From the NCBI GenBank assembly GCA_019359615.1, contig JAHHHA010000018.1, forward strand, positions 60,564 to 124,563: a stretch of DNA of 64,000 nt, read 5' to 3'. The DNA comes from Cyanosarcina radialis HA8281-LM2. Lineage in GTDB: Bacteria; Cyanobacteriota; Cyanobacteriia; Cyanobacteriales; CCAP-1448. This document shows positions 16,152 to 25,477 of this stretch, piece by piece; the stretch's first letter is position 1, and every line of letters begins with the position of its first letter. The notes beneath the pieces were generated by a model that did not search any database, was not told the origin of the DNA, and was given only the letters and a program-made list of their open reading frames with translations. A program made the position numbers and the translations under genes.

Positions 16152-17720
16152 CCCTTTTAAGTGCAAAAACTCTCGCGCCACATCTTCAATTTTCTGCGCT
16201 TCAACATCTACTTTGTAGTTCATTCGACGCATCTCTGTCTCAGAGATCGATCGCCCTAATTGGTTAAAAGCTTGGCGCAGTTCTGGGTGCTTTTTCAGAG
16301 TTTGTTGTCGAACTATAGGCACGGCTTCATAAGGAGGAAAGTATTTTTTATCGTCTTGGAGAACTACTAATTTGAGTTTTTCAATTAGTCCGTTAGTAGA
16401 ATCGCCAGCGATCGCATCTACTTTTTTATCTGCCAAAGCTTGGTACGTCAACCCTAAATCCATGACTTTGGGAGGCTGGGAAAACTTCAAGTCGTAGGTT
16501 TTAGCTAAGCCGGAAAATCCATCTTCGCGCTTGATAAATTCGTAGCCAAATCCAGCTTGCCATTGCGGAGTATATTTGGCAGCTTGGGAAATAGTTTTGA
16601 GGTTGAAGCGTTGGGCATCTTCACCTCTAATAATAAAGGCAAAAGTATTATTGAAACCTAAAGGTTCGGTGACTTCCAAGTTGAATTGGCGCTCGTATTT
16701 CTGTTTGACTTGCTGATAAACTAGCTGCGGATCGTTAATCGGTTTTTGTTTGAGAATGCTAGTAAAAGCAGTACCCGTGTATTCGACATAAGCATCGATT
16801 TGACCCGCTTGCAAAGCTTGATGGCAGATAAATGTGCCGCTTAAATTTAGCTTGCGATCGACTTTTAATCCGGTTTTATTTTCTAGATGCTGGGCTAAAA
16901 GTTCTCCTAAAATTAGTTGTTCGGTAAAGTTTTTCGAGCCGATAACGATACGATCGACTGGAGGACGGGCGATCGCTACAATTAAAACCGACAGGACGAT
17001 CGGTAATGCCAAAATACCTATTTGCCAACTGGGTTTATTGGTTTGGAAGCCGCTAATCCAAGCAAGCAGTTTACCTCTTTTACCTTCTCTGAAACTCAAG
17101 CTGTTTTCGATCGCTCCTAAGATCGCATCTGCTACGATCGCCATGAGCGCCGCTGGCACTGCTCCAGCTAAAATTAGCTGCGGATCGACAGTCGAGATCC
17201 CCTGAAAGATAAAGTCTCCCAACCCACCAGCGCCGATAGCAGCGGCAATAGTTGCCAAACCGATCGCAATTACGGTAGCTACCCGCGTGCCAGCAAAGAT
17301 AAAGCCCAGTGCTAGAGGAATTTCGACTTGCAATAATAGCTGTCTGTCTGTCATCCCCATCCCCTTACCGACTTCGCGAATCGCCGGATCGATGCTGGCA
17401 ATACCAGTGTAGGTATTGCGGATAATCGGCAGTAGGGAATATAAAGTTAAAGCGACGATCGCTGGTGTCGAACCGATTCCTCCTATACCTGGAACGGGAA
17501 TGAGAAAGCCAAACAATGCCAAACTAGGAATAGTTTGCATGATATTGGCAAATCCCAATATTGGCTGGCGGAGTCGAGGTTGGCGGGTAATTAAAATCCC
17601 CAAGGGAATTCCCACCAGAATCGCGATGCTAATGGAAATGCCCACTAAAACCAAGTGTTCTCCTGTACGCCAGAGAATATCTGAGCCATATCGCACTAAG
17701 AAAAAGTCACTCCAGTTCAT
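16140..17720 (-). CDS. Osmoprotectant ABC transporter permease fused to its substrate-binding domain
   Basis: The 526-residue protein is a fusion. Residues about 1-240 are an OpuBB/ProW-like permease (LVGIPLGILITRQPRLRQPI, and the EAA-type loop REVGKGMGMTDRQLLLQVEIP). After a membrane segment at about 232-250, residues about 258-520 are an OpuBC/ProX-like binding domain (IVIGSKNFTEQLILGELLAQ). The likely role is uptake of glycine betaine, choline or a similar compound. No ATP-binding subunit gene is adjacent, so it must be supplied from elsewhere in the genome. Its end overlaps hepT tail to tail. Confidence 0.9.
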   Translation of the reverse strand: MNWSDFFLVRYGSDILWRTGEHLVLVGISISIAILVGIPLGILITRQPRLRQPILGFANIMQTIPSLALFGFLIPVPGIGGIGSTPAIVALTLYSLLPIIRNTYTGIASIDPAIREVGKGMGMTDRQLLLQVEIPLALGFIFAGTRVATVIAIGLATIAAAIGAGGLGDFIFQGISTVDPQLILAGAVPAALMAIVADAILGAIENSLSFREGKRGKLLAWISGFQTNKPSWQIGILALPIVLSVLIVAIARPPVDRIVIGSKNFTEQLILGELLAQHLENKTGLKVDRKLNLSGTFICHQALQAGQIDAYVEYTGTAFTSILKQKPINDPQLVYQQVKQKYERQFNLEVTEPLGFNNTFAFIIRGEDAQRFNLKTISQAAKYTPQWQAGFGYEFIKREDGFSGLAKTYDLKFSQPPKVMDLGLTYQALADKKVDAIAGDSTNGLIEKLKLVVLQDDKKYFPPYEAVPIVRQQTLKKHPELRQAFNQLGRSISETEMRRMNYKVDVEAQKIEDVAREFLHLKGLDS

Positions 17721-17818
17721 CAGCGGTCATTTAGGAGGGGTCGATCTTAAGCGTATCGCACCTCTTTCCAAACCCTAGAAGTGGTTGAGGTGAGGGGCTA
17801 TAGTCGCCAGTAGCGTTA

Positions 17819-18784
17819 CTACCGTCTAGCATACGCACTCATCGGCTCTTCGATCAGCCGGATGTAAAGATGCTTGAAGGTAGATTTCAGCACTCGCGGC
17901 AGTCCGAAATCTATGGGCATTAAGTTGTCGGGTAATTTCCAGTCATCTACTTTTAGTTCGCTGGGCGATAAATGCGGAAAGGAAATCTCTGCCAGTGCAG
18001 GACACAACCCCAAGCGTTCGGCAGCGGCAATGGTGGGGATCGATCGCGGCTCGACTTGCAGGATTTCTACGAGCGATCGATCTAAGGCAAAAACATTGGC
18101 TGATGCCCCTAAAATTCCCAGATCGCGAGGTTCGCCGCCGCTAGGACCGTTGCCTTCATGGCCGACAATGCCATCGATAATGGTCAAATCTGGGTTAACG
18201 GCGCGGGCGGTTTCCACCAGCATTTCGCCAAATCTATTGCTGTCTTTTCCTGCTTCCATGTGCCACCAGGCTTTCATCTTGCCTGGGACGCAACCAAACA
18301 AGTTTTTTACGCCTAACGTAATGGTTAACTGGGCGTGAGATTTAACTTTAGGGAGGTTGATGACGACATCAGCTTCCATCGACTCTTTACTGAGCAGCAA
18401 ATGGTTGAATCCATTGCTGGCAGTTTGATATCTTTGCCCGTGAAATTCCACGATGGGCAAATCGAGTTCTGCCATCAAAGGTAGATAGCCGTTAGCCTTG
18501 GCGACTCCCTTAGCACTGCCAAAAGCCGGACTATCTCCTAAAAAAGGTTGGCCTCCAGCTTCTTTGACCAGTCGGGCAACAGCATAAACTAAATTTGGGT
18601 CGGTAATGCAAGCTTTACCGGGACGACCGCCAGTGAGTAAATTGGGTTTGAGAAGGACGCGATCGCCTTTTTTGACAATCGATTCGATTCCTCCTAATAG
18701 CTCTAATAAAACTTGCAAGGACGATCGCAAGGCATCGCGATCGTAGGAATTGGCACGAATTAAACTGACTGTAATCGGGTTCAT
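17819..18784 (-). CDS. DUF362 family protein
   Basis: The 321-residue protein matches DUF362 by GDRVLLKPNLLTGGRPGKAC, LVKEAGGQPFLGDSPAFGSA, DVVINLPKVKSHAQLTITLG and NLFGCVPG. Longer relatives carry a C-terminal 2x4Fe-4S ferredoxin domain, which is absent here. The biochemical role is unknown. It starts 2 bp after the stop codon of the GNAT gene, so the two are surely cotranscribed. Confidence 0.87.
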   Translation of the reverse strand: MNPITVSLIRANSYDRDALRSSLQVLLELLGGIESIVKKGDRVLLKPNLLTGGRPGKACITDPNLVYAVARLVKEAGGQPFLGDSPAFGSAKGVAKANGYLPLMAELDLPIVEFHGQRYQTASNGFNHLLLSKESMEADVVINLPKVKSHAQLTITLGVKNLFGCVPGKMKAWWHMEAGKDSNRFGEMLVETARAVNPDLTIIDGIVGHEGNGPSGGEPRDLGILGASANVFALDRSLVEILQVEPRSIPTIAAAERLGLCPALAEISFPHLSPSELKVDDWKLPDNLMPIDFGLPRVLKSTFKHLYIRLIEEPMSAYARR

Positions 18785-18786
18785 TT

Positions 18787-19653
18787 TTAACCTAGCTCCA
18801 AAGTAGTAACCCCAAAGATCCGATCGACATCAACCCTTGGCGTTCTGCCACAATACATCCGAATGCAGGTAAAGACGGGTTGCAAGTCATATTGCCGAAT
18901 GAGAAAGCCGATGGCTGGGTTAATATCGGGAATATCGAGGAAGACTGGTTGCGGCCTGGCATGACTCATTAAAGCTTGAAAAATACATTCAGCAATTTCG
19001 CGATTATCGGCAAACAACGGGCCGACTTTGTAGCCGCGATCGCAAGGACGAAGCACCCCGTAGCCTTTTAACCTACCACTATCTAGTACGCCATAGGCCG
19101 CCCCACCTTCGACCCCGATCCAGGGTGAGAGAAACCGAGGGCGGCTAGCTGGAAACAGTTCGGCATCATAACGGATGACTTCGGTTAAAGGGATGTTTTT
19201 GAGGGGAACTACTTCAGTAGGAAGAGTTTGGTAGTTAGCGGTTTCACCCACATGACGAACGTGCTGATAAGCTGAAGCAAAACCACTTTTTTGGTAGGTC
19301 GCTTCCCTCTCTACCACGCTGTCTAAACCGATGCTGCGTCCCTCTGAATCCAATCTGGCGGTTAACTGCTGCCAAGCCGCTTGCCAAATTTGTTTGCCGT
19401 ATCCCCGTCCTCGCCATTCTGGTTTGACGATATACAGTCCGATAAAAGCAAAAGTCGAATCGTAACAAACAGCAGAGATGCAACCAATTGGCTCGCCATT
19501 AACTTCTCCGATCGCAAATCCGGTAGGATCGGCAGCATAGAAAGCTCTGGCATCGTGCAATCCAGGATTCCAGCCCTCTGCTGCTGCCCACTTGAGGGCA
19601 AGCTGCAAATCTTTGGGCTGCATTTGGCGGATGTTGAAGGGATCGATCGTCAT
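18787..19653 (-). CDS. GNAT acetyltransferase with a second acetyltransferase-like domain
   Basis: The 288-residue protein has an N-terminal GNAT domain (about 1-135) with the acetyl-CoA loop VKPEWRGRGYGKQIWQAAWQ. Its C-terminal half (about 145-285) resembles the acetyltransferase-18-type second domain of YitH-like proteins (LSPWIGVEGGAAYGVLDSGR, GPLFADNREIAECIFQAL). The ATG at 19653 is preferred over a TTG one codon upstream. The substrate is unknown. It is the first gene of a pair with the DUF362 gene. Confidence 0.85.
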   Translation of the reverse strand: MTIDPFNIRQMQPKDLQLALKWAAAEGWNPGLHDARAFYAADPTGFAIGEVNGEPIGCISAVCYDSTFAFIGLYIVKPEWRGRGYGKQIWQAAWQQLTARLDSEGRSIGLDSVVEREATYQKSGFASAYQHVRHVGETANYQTLPTEVVPLKNIPLTEVIRYDAELFPASRPRFLSPWIGVEGGAAYGVLDSGRLKGYGVLRPCDRGYKVGPLFADNREIAECIFQALMSHARPQPVFLDIPDINPAIGFLIRQYDLQPVFTCIRMYCGRTPRVDVDRIFGVTTLELG

Positions 19654-19693
19654 CAAGAGTCAAAAGTTGAAAGTCGTAGGGGCGCAAAGCATT

Positions 19694-20017
19694 CATGCGC
19701 GTCAACTTAAAGGTCAAAAGCTTCATCCGTCAGGGGTTGAAAACCCCTGCCTCACAGCTAAAGTCCTCTAATGGCAGTTAAAAAAATAATTGGGTAATTC
19801 TTGTGGGATAGCCCAGAGGGCTGTCCCACAAGATGCCTGCCCCACAATTACCGAATTTAATTCTTAACCTTCATAAGAGGACTCAATGACCTCTAGGAAA
19901 TTTAGTCTTTAGTCCATTTTAATGGACTTGAGCTATTAGCCAGGGGTTTTGAACCCCTGGCGGGGATGGCTGAAATCTAGGATGCAGAAACCGTTGTAAC
20001 CCTAACTTGACACTAAT
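19694..20017. mobile_element. Second copy of the palindromic MITE, inverted and interrupted
   Basis: Read on the minus strand, this matches the element at 2870-3077: the same AGGGGTT/AACCCCT hairpins, the AGTCCATT/AATGGACT palindrome and the same ends (GTCAACTTAA near 19701 and TTGACACTAAT ending at 20017). The left end is degenerate. The AGTCCTCT/AGAGGACT palindrome is split by a 105-bp insertion (19770-19874). It fills the space between the GNAT and puuE genes, where no gene is visible. Confidence 0.65.
19770..19874. repeat. Palindromic unit nested inside the MITE
   Basis: The insertion is itself roughly palindromic: TTAAAAAAATAATTGGGTAA near the left and ATTACCGAATTTAATTCTTAA (shown here only by pattern) near the right. 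Its centre is the GGGATAGCCC/GGGCTGTCCC hairpin (19800-19832), the same core as at 3124-3152, 22798-22824 and 25362-25418. It separates the arms AGTCCTCTA (19761-19769) and AAGAGGACT (19875-19883). Confidence 0.6.
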
Positions 20018-20081
20018 GAAAGCTGTTCCGTAGCTCTGTCGAAGGATTGCGCCCGTACAAAAGTCAAAAGCTCATTTGAAA

Positions 20082-20984
20082 TCAGTTGGGTGGGTGATGT
20101 TGGTGCCAGTGATGGGCAATATCCAGGCGGCGACACAACCAGACGCGAACGCGACTTTGCACGTAATCGAGAAATTTAGCCAGCGCCATCGCCCGCCCCG
20201 GTCTGCCGACCAAACGACAATGCAAACCAACACTCATCATTTTCGGCGATCTCTCGCCTTCTGCATAGAGCAGATCGAAAGCATCGCGCAAGTAGGTAAA
20301 AAATTGCTCGCCGGAATTGAATCCTTGGGGAGTAGCAAAGCGCATATCGTTGTTATCCAGGGTATAGGGAATAATCAGATGGGGCTTGCCGTAGTCAAAA
20401 TTCCAATAAGGTAGATCGTCAGCATAACTATCGGCATCGTACAGGAATCCACCTTCTTCGACAACTAAACGGCGGGTGTGGGAACTGATGCGCCCCGTAT
20501 ACCAGCCCAAGGGACGGGAGCCTGTAACTTCAGTATGAATGGCGATCGCTTGGTGCAAATGTTCTCGTTCTCGATCGGCAGAGAAATATTGATAATCGAT
20601 CCAGCGATAGCCGTGACTGGCAATTTCCCACTCGGCTTCCAGCATTGCCGCTACTGCTTCCCGATGGCGCGACAAGGCCATAGCCACCCCATAGACGGTG
20701 ACGGGAATCTGACGTTCGGTAAACAGGCGATACAATCGCCAAAATCCCGCTCTAGAGCCATATTCGTAGCACGATTCCACATTCAGATTTCGCAATCCGT
20801 AAACTGGCATCGCGCCCACGATTTCTGAAAGAAAGGTTTCCGAGGTGGTGTCGCCGTGTAAAATGCAGTTTTCGCCGCCTTCTTCGTAATTGATGACAAA
20901 TTGGACGGCGACGCGAGCGTTATCCGGCCATTTGGCATCGGGAACAGATCTGCCGTAGCCTATCAAATCTCTAGGGTAAGTCAT
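20082..20984 (-). CDS. puuE: Allantoinase PuuE-like polysaccharide deacetylase-fold protein
   Basis: The 300-residue protein opens with YPRDLIGYGRSVPDAKWPDN and continues VAVQFVINYEEGGENCILHG, the pattern of PuuE allantoinases, which use the NodB/polysaccharide deacetylase fold. Further conserved pieces are WEIASHGYRWIDY at about 117 and GWYTGRISSHTRRLVVEEGG at about 157. The expected reaction is hydrolysis of allantoin to allantoate in purine breakdown. The ATG at 20984 is chosen over an upstream TTG. It is third in a run with aspA and a small protein gene, which would place two nitrogen-releasing steps together. Confidence 0.85.
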   Translation of the reverse strand: MTYPRDLIGYGRSVPDAKWPDNARVAVQFVINYEEGGENCILHGDTTSETFLSEIVGAMPVYGLRNLNVESCYEYGSRAGFWRLYRLFTERQIPVTVYGVAMALSRHREAVAAMLEAEWEIASHGYRWIDYQYFSADREREHLHQAIAIHTEVTGSRPLGWYTGRISSHTRRLVVEEGGFLYDADSYADDLPYWNFDYGKPHLIIPYTLDNNDMRFATPQGFNSGEQFFTYLRDAFDLLYAEGERSPKMMSVGLHCRLVGRPGRAMALAKFLDYVQSRVRVWLCRRLDIAHHWHQHHPPN

Positions 20985-21043
20985 CAATAAATCAAATCCC
21001 GGCGATTAAAGTCCTGCGTTGCTAGCGAAGTTGATTTCCTACT

Positions 21044-21349
21044 TTACCGATTGCTGCGAGTTAGGGCCGTTACCCTTTCGGCTTCAGAAATAACTCCTTC
21101 GCCTTCAATTGCTTCGATCGGCGGTTCGATCTCGAATTTGAGAATATTGGCTGACTTGATAAAAATAGTTTCATCTAGAGTCTTAATCGTCCACCATTCT
21201 TGGTTGATGAAGTGTCGAATCTCTTGACGAACTTCTGCGGTAGTAGTCCCTAATTTAAACAGGTTGTAAGCGTGAAAACTCTCTGTTTCACCGTTGATAT
21301 AGTGAAAGGTAATTTTCCAGACATTTACTGTTTCATCTTGAGCGTGCAT
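21044..21349 (-). CDS. Conserved small protein between aspA and puuE
   Basis: The 101-residue protein contains VNVWKITFHYINGETESFHA and INQEWWTIKTLDETIFIKSA, suggesting a compact beta-rich domain with an acidic C-terminal tail. AGGAG lies about 8 bases before the ATG at 21349, which decides the start over an upstream GTG. It begins 11 bp after the aspA stop codon. I do not recognise a characterised family. Confidence 0.75.
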   Translation of the reverse strand: MHAQDETVNVWKITFHYINGETESFHAYNLFKLGTTTAEVRQEIRHFINQEWWTIKTLDETIFIKSANILKFEIEPPIEAIEGEGVISEAERVTALTRSNR

Positions 21350-21360
21350 TAAAAACACTC

Positions 21361-22758
21361 CTATGTAGAAATAATGCTCATTTTTTCTAAATTCAGCACT
21401 TGTCCCAGTTCTTCAGGACTCATTAGCCCTCGTTCCAAGACGATTTGCCGTAAAGACTTACCAGTTTCTAAAGATTCTTTAGCTACAGCCGCAGCGTTTA
21501 GATAGCCGATATGAGGATTGAGAGCCGTAACCAGTGCCAGAGAGCCTTCAGCATATGCCAAACAGCGATCGCTCTTGGCGGTAATTCCTGCCAAGCACTG
21601 GTGAGTGAGGGCGGCGATGGCATTACCCAAAATTTCGATGCTGTGGATGAGGTTGTAGGCAATTAGGGGCATCATCACGTTTAGTTCTAATTGTCCGGCT
21701 TGGGCGGCCAGAGCGATCGCGCTGTCGTAACCCATAACCTGAAAGCATACCATTGAAGTCATCTCTGCCATTACGGGGTTGTACTTACCCGGCATAATTG
21801 ACGAGCCAGGTTGCACTGGAGGCAGTTGAATTTCCTTCAACCCAGTTTTGGGACCCGAATCCATCAATCGCAGATCGTGAGAGATTTTGACACAATCTTG
21901 AGCTATATTCCGTAAAGCACCAGAAACATTCACAAACGGGGCCATACTTTGCATGGCTGCCATCAGGTGAGAGGTTGGTTTGAGGGGTTGGTTAATTAGT
22001 TGAGATAAAATTTCGATCGCTCTGGTGCGATATTGAGGATGAGTATTCAAACCAGTACCAGCAGCACTTCCCCCCAAACCCAGCACCATTAAGTCTCCAG
22101 CGGCAGTTTGCAGGCGATCGCGGTGTGCTTGCAAGATTTCTGCCCAAGCCCCAAAAGTGTCCCCCAACCTCACGGGAACGGCATCCTGCATATGAGTTCT
22201 GCCAGATTTTATGACATCTTGGAATTCGGTAGCTTTGGTTTTTAAGGTCGCGATCGCTGCGTCTAAAGCTGGGTATAGCGTCCTCTCTAAAGCCAACAAG
22301 CCGCCGATCCGAATCGCCGTAGGAATGACATCGTTGGTAGATTGTCCGTAGTTTACATGGTCGTTGGGATTCACCCGCTGGTAGTTTCCTTTTTCATCTC
22401 CGAGAATTTCTAGCGCCCGATTGGCCAGCACCTCATTGAGGTTCATGTGATGGGAAGTACCAGCACCAGCTTGGTAGACATCGACGATAAATTGCTCGCG
22501 CAATCTGCCAGCTAAGATTTCATCGGCAGCTTGGACGATCGCGTTAGCGATATCTTGGGGAATGCAGCCTAACTCGCCGTTAGCGATCGCGGTGGCTTTC
22601 TTAATTAATACGCCAGCATCGACATAGGTAGGTAACGGCTTAAGTCCGCTAATGGGAAAATTTTCTGTAGCCCGCAGGGTTTGAATGCCGTAATAAGCAT
22701 CGGCTGGGATTTGTCTTTCTCCCATTGAATCTCGTTCGGTGCGAGTTTTTTGACTCAT
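21361..22758 (-). CDS. aspA: Aspartate ammonia-lyase
   Basis: The 465-residue protein belongs to the fumarase/aspartase superfamily. It has the signature GSSIMPGKYNPVMAEM at about 318, the substrate loop SGRTHMQDAVPVRLGDTFG at about 185, and YGSTNDV-type NYGQSTNDVIPTAIR at about 138. The opening (RTERDSMGERQIPADAYYGI) is typical of aspartases, though class II fumarase cannot be fully excluded from sequence inspection alone. The reaction is L-aspartate to fumarate plus ammonia. I chose the ATG at 22758. Two further genes follow on the same strand. Confidence 0.88.
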   Translation of the reverse strand: MSQKTRTERDSMGERQIPADAYYGIQTLRATENFPISGLKPLPTYVDAGVLIKKATAIANGELGCIPQDIANAIVQAADEILAGRLREQFIVDVYQAGAGTSHHMNLNEVLANRALEILGDEKGNYQRVNPNDHVNYGQSTNDVIPTAIRIGGLLALERTLYPALDAAIATLKTKATEFQDVIKSGRTHMQDAVPVRLGDTFGAWAEILQAHRDRLQTAAGDLMVLGLGGSAAGTGLNTHPQYRTRAIEILSQLINQPLKPTSHLMAAMQSMAPFVNVSGALRNIAQDCVKISHDLRLMDSGPKTGLKEIQLPPVQPGSSIMPGKYNPVMAEMTSMVCFQVMGYDSAIALAAQAGQLELNVMMPLIAYNLIHSIEILGNAIAALTHQCLAGITAKSDRCLAYAEGSLALVTALNPHIGYLNAAAVAKESLETGKSLRQIVLERGLMSPEELGQVLNLEKMSIIST

Positions 22759-22797
22759 GAGTAACAAAATATAGATTTCATAGCAGTTTCCACAGAC

Positions 22798-22824
22798 TTG
22801 TGGGATAGCCCTCTGGGCTGTCCT
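22798..22824. repeat. Copy of the GGGATAGCCC palindromic unit
   Basis: CTTGTGGGATAGCCCTCTGG followed by GCTGTCC matches one arm and core of the palindromic unit at 19800-19832, but the closing CACAAG is missing. It lies 39 bp upstream of the aspA start. Confidence 0.7.
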
Positions 22825-22964
22825 ACTCCGAATGTAGTTCGCTCGATCGAGAATTGCTGCGATCGACAGATTATATGTCGTAATTTCTATATAGTAGGGT
22901 GGGTTCGATCGGCAGACAACTATTTGGCGTTAAAATTAAGACAGATGCCAAAAAAATATGAAAT

Positions 22965-23396
22965 ATGTCCTCGTCAGCACAGCTACTAGATATTTTGGGA
23001 ATTGGCGATTCGATCGGTATAGCCTCAACTACCAAGGAGGCTGAATTAGTTCGTCAGGGATTGCCGATCGAATCTTTTAAACGAGTAGCTAGTTATTACC
23101 AACTATCTGATGCCGAGATGTCAAAGATGGTAGGAACTTCGGTGCGCACTCTCGTCAGACATCAGAAAGAACAAAAGCCCTTGAATGCCACTTGGTCGGA
23201 TCGATTGTACCGACTAGCACGCATCGCCGCCCAAGCCCAGACAGTATTCGAGCAGCCCCAAACGGCGATTAATTGGCTCAAAAGACCCAATCGAGCATTG
23301 GAAGGTCATGCGCCCGTCGATTTACTCGATACCGATGCTGGAACGCAGCAGGTAGCCGAATTACTCGATCGCATTGAGTATGGAGTTTACAGTTGA
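22965..23396 (+). CDS. Xre/ParS-type antitoxin (DUF2384) of a RES toxin
   Basis: The 143-residue protein has an HTH-like middle (about 35-75, LSDAEMSKMVGTSVRTLVRH) and the C-terminal DUF2384/MbcA-type toxin-binding region (FEQPQTAINWLKRPNRALEG, then VDLLDTDAGTQQVAELLDRI). The last residues EYGVYS are typical. It overlaps the RES toxin gene by 4 bp (TTGA), so it is translationally coupled. It probably neutralises the toxin and represses the operon. Confidence 0.9.
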   Translation: MSSSAQLLDILGIGDSIGIASTTKEAELVRQGLPIESFKRVASYYQLSDAEMSKMVGTSVRTLVRHQKEQKPLNATWSDRLYRLARIAAQAQTVFEQPQTAINWLKRPNRALEGHAPVDLLDTDAGTQQVAELLDRIEYGVYS

Positions 23397-23866
23397 GTTT
23401 GCGTTTGTGGCGAATCTGCAAGCGCAAATACGCACCTACAGCTTTTAGTGGAGAAGGAGCAAATCGGGTTGGCGGACGCTGGAATTCTCCTGGTCATAGA
23501 ATCGTCTATACCTCTGCTACGCTCTCGTTGGCAGCATTGGAAACTTTTGTCCATATGGAAGTAGAGGACATGGGAACCATGTTGGCTTACGTGCGTGCAG
23601 ATGTGCCAACAGAGGTGAAAATTGACCGTTTAGAAATATCTCAATTGCCCTCAAATTGGCGACAGATTCCCGCGCCAAGTGCTTTAGCAGACATTGGAAA
23701 TAGATGGTTTACCTCTGGGAAAACAGCAATTTTGGCTGTACCCTCAGCCATTATGCCGATTGAGTATAACTATCTGGTTAACCCATCTCATCCAGACTTT
23801 GCTAAGTTTATTTTAGAATCGCCACAAGCATTGGAGTTAGATCCAAGGCTGTGGAAAACTGACTGA
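23393..23866 (+). CDS. RES-domain toxin (NAD+-degrading)
   Basis: The 157-residue protein carries the three residues that name the RES family: Arg29 in GGRWNSPG, Glu50 in LAALETFVH, and Ser118 in LAVPSAIMP. Characterised members (ParT, MbcT, Xre-RES systems) degrade or phosphorolyse NAD+. The start is a TTG at 23393 overlapping the antitoxin TGA. All key residues are present, so the toxin looks intact. Confidence 0.9.
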   Translation: MSLRLWRICKRKYAPTAFSGEGANRVGGRWNSPGHRIVYTSATLSLAALETFVHMEVEDMGTMLAYVRADVPTEVKIDRLEISQLPSNWRQIPAPSALADIGNRWFTSGKTAILAVPSAIMPIEYNYLVNPSHPDFAKFILESPQALELDPRLWKTD

Positions 23867-23930
23867 TGTAGTTCGCCACGAACGCCCGAACTACTTTTTC
23901 ACTCAATCTCTGGACGCTAACCCCGGTAAT

Positions 23931-25334
23931 ATGAGCAAAGGCACGCTATTCGACAAAGTTTGGGACTTACACACCGTCAAGATTTTACCTTCGGGTCAAA
24001 CCCAGCTATTTATCGGCTTACACTTAATTCATGAAGTTACCAGTCCTCAAGCTTTTGCTATGCTGCGCGATCGAGGACTGAAGGTATTGCATCCAGAACG
24101 CACGGTAGCCACCGTCGATCACATCGTTCCGACAGACAACCAAGCGCGTCCTTTTGCCGACGAACTGGCAGAAGAGATGATGCAAGCGCTAGAAAATAAT
24201 GCCAAAGATTGCGGCATTCGGTTTTATAACATCGGTTCTGGGAAACAAGGCATCGTCCACGTCATCGCCCCAGAACAGGGTTTGACCCAGCCAGGAATGA
24301 CGATCGCTTGCGGCGACTCCCACACCTCGACTCATGGGGCCTTTGGCGCGATCGCTTTTGGCATCGGTACATCTCAAGTCAGAGACGTGCTAGCTTCTCA
24401 AACTCTCGCCCTCTCCAAGCTGAAAGTCCGCAAAATTGAAGTTAACGGCACTCTCGCCCCTGGAGTTTATGCCAAAGATGTTATCTTGCACGTCATTCGC
24501 CAACTAGGGGTTAAAGGTGGAGTGGGGTACGCCTACGAATTCGCTGGCACGACTTTTGAGGCGATGTCGATGGAAGAAAGAATGACAGTTTGCAATATGT
24601 CGATCGAAGGTGGGGCGCGGTGCGGCTACATCAACCCCGACGAAGTGACTTTTGCCTACCTCAAAAACAGAGATTTTGCTCCTAAAGATGCAGACTGGGA
24701 TAAAGCCGTTGCCTGGTGGCAGAGTATCCGCAGCGATGCCGATGCCGTTTATGACGATGTAGCCACCTTTGATGCCAGCGACATCGAACCGACCGTGACT
24801 TGGGGAATTACTCCAGGTCAAGGCATGGGGGTGAGCGAATTGATTCCTACCTTAGAGACTTTACCGGAAAGCGAAAGAGCGATCGCCCAAGAAGCATATC
24901 AGTACATGGCTCTAAATCCGGGAACGCCCATTAAAGGCACGAAAATCGATGTCTGTTTCATCGGTAGCTGCACCAACGGCCGCCTCAGCGACTTGCGAGA
25001 AGCAGCGAAATACGCCGAAGGCAAGCAAGTAGCTACGGGAGTTAAAGCTTTTGTCGTTCCAGGTTCGGAACGAGTCAAACAGGAAGCGGAAGCTGAAGGC
25101 TTAGATCGAATTTTCCAGCAAGCCGGATTTGAGTGGCGAGAACCTGGATGTTCGATGTGTCTGGCAATGAACCCCGATAAACTCCAAGGTCGCCAGATGA
25201 GTGCTTCTTCCTCTAACCGCAACTTCAAAGGTCGTCAGGGTTCGTCCACCGGACGCACGCTATTAATGAGTCCAGCCATGGTGGTGGCTGCCGCCGTCAA
25301 AGGCGAAGTAGCAGACGTGCGCGAGTTGCTTTGA
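23931..25334 (+). CDS. leuC: 3-isopropylmalate dehydratase large subunit
   Basis: The 467-residue protein is aconitase-like LeuC. It has the N-terminal [33 protein letters not shown] at about 127, and the iron-sulfur cluster ligands in [15 protein letters not shown] (about 347) and [13 protein letters not shown] (about 405-415). With LeuD it isomerises 2-isopropylmalate in leucine synthesis. Full length. leuD follows on the same strand after 143 bp containing a palindromic repeat. Confidence 0.95.
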   Translation: MSKGTLFDKVWDLHTVKILPSGQTQLFIGLHLIHEVTSPQAFAMLRDRGLKVLHPERTVATVDHIVPTDNQARPFADELAEEMMQALENNAKDCGIRFYNIGSGKQGIVHVIAPEQGLTQPGMTIACGDSHTSTHGAFGAIAFGIGTSQVRDVLASQTLALSKLKVRKIEVNGTLAPGVYAKDVILHVIRQLGVKGGVGYAYEFAGTTFEAMSMEERMTVCNMSIEGGARCGYINPDEVTFAYLKNRDFAPKDADWDKAVAWWQSIRSDADAVYDDVATFDASDIEPTVTWGITPGQGMGVSELIPTLETLPESERAIAQEAYQYMALNPGTPIKGTKIDVCFIGSCTNGRLSDLREAAKYAEGKQVATGVKAFVVPGSERVKQEAEAEGLDRIFQQAGFEWREPGCSMCLAMNPDKLQGRQMSASSSNRNFKGRQGSSTGRTLLMSPAMVVAAAVKGEVADVRELL

Positions 25335-25361
25335 AGAAGTAATAGGTAATAAGTGAAAACT

Positions 25362-25418
25362 CTTGTAGGGTAGGCTTCCAGCCTGCCCTATGGACAGCCG
25401 AGACGGCTATCCCACAAG
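25362..25418. repeat. Intact composite palindromic element between leuC and leuD
   Basis: The element runs from CTTGTAGGGTAGGCTTCCAG to GGACAGCCGAGACGGCTATC and ends CCACAAG. The two ends form a long imperfect hairpin, with smaller AGGC..GCCT and AGCC..GGCT stems. Its uninterrupted structure shows what the element at 2849-3152 looked like before insertion. It may affect leuD expression relative to leuC. Confidence 0.65.
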
Positions 25419-25477
25419 AAAAAGACACTAGCTCATTATTTTATCTTTCACTTTGGGCAGTAAATTAACTTCACAGG

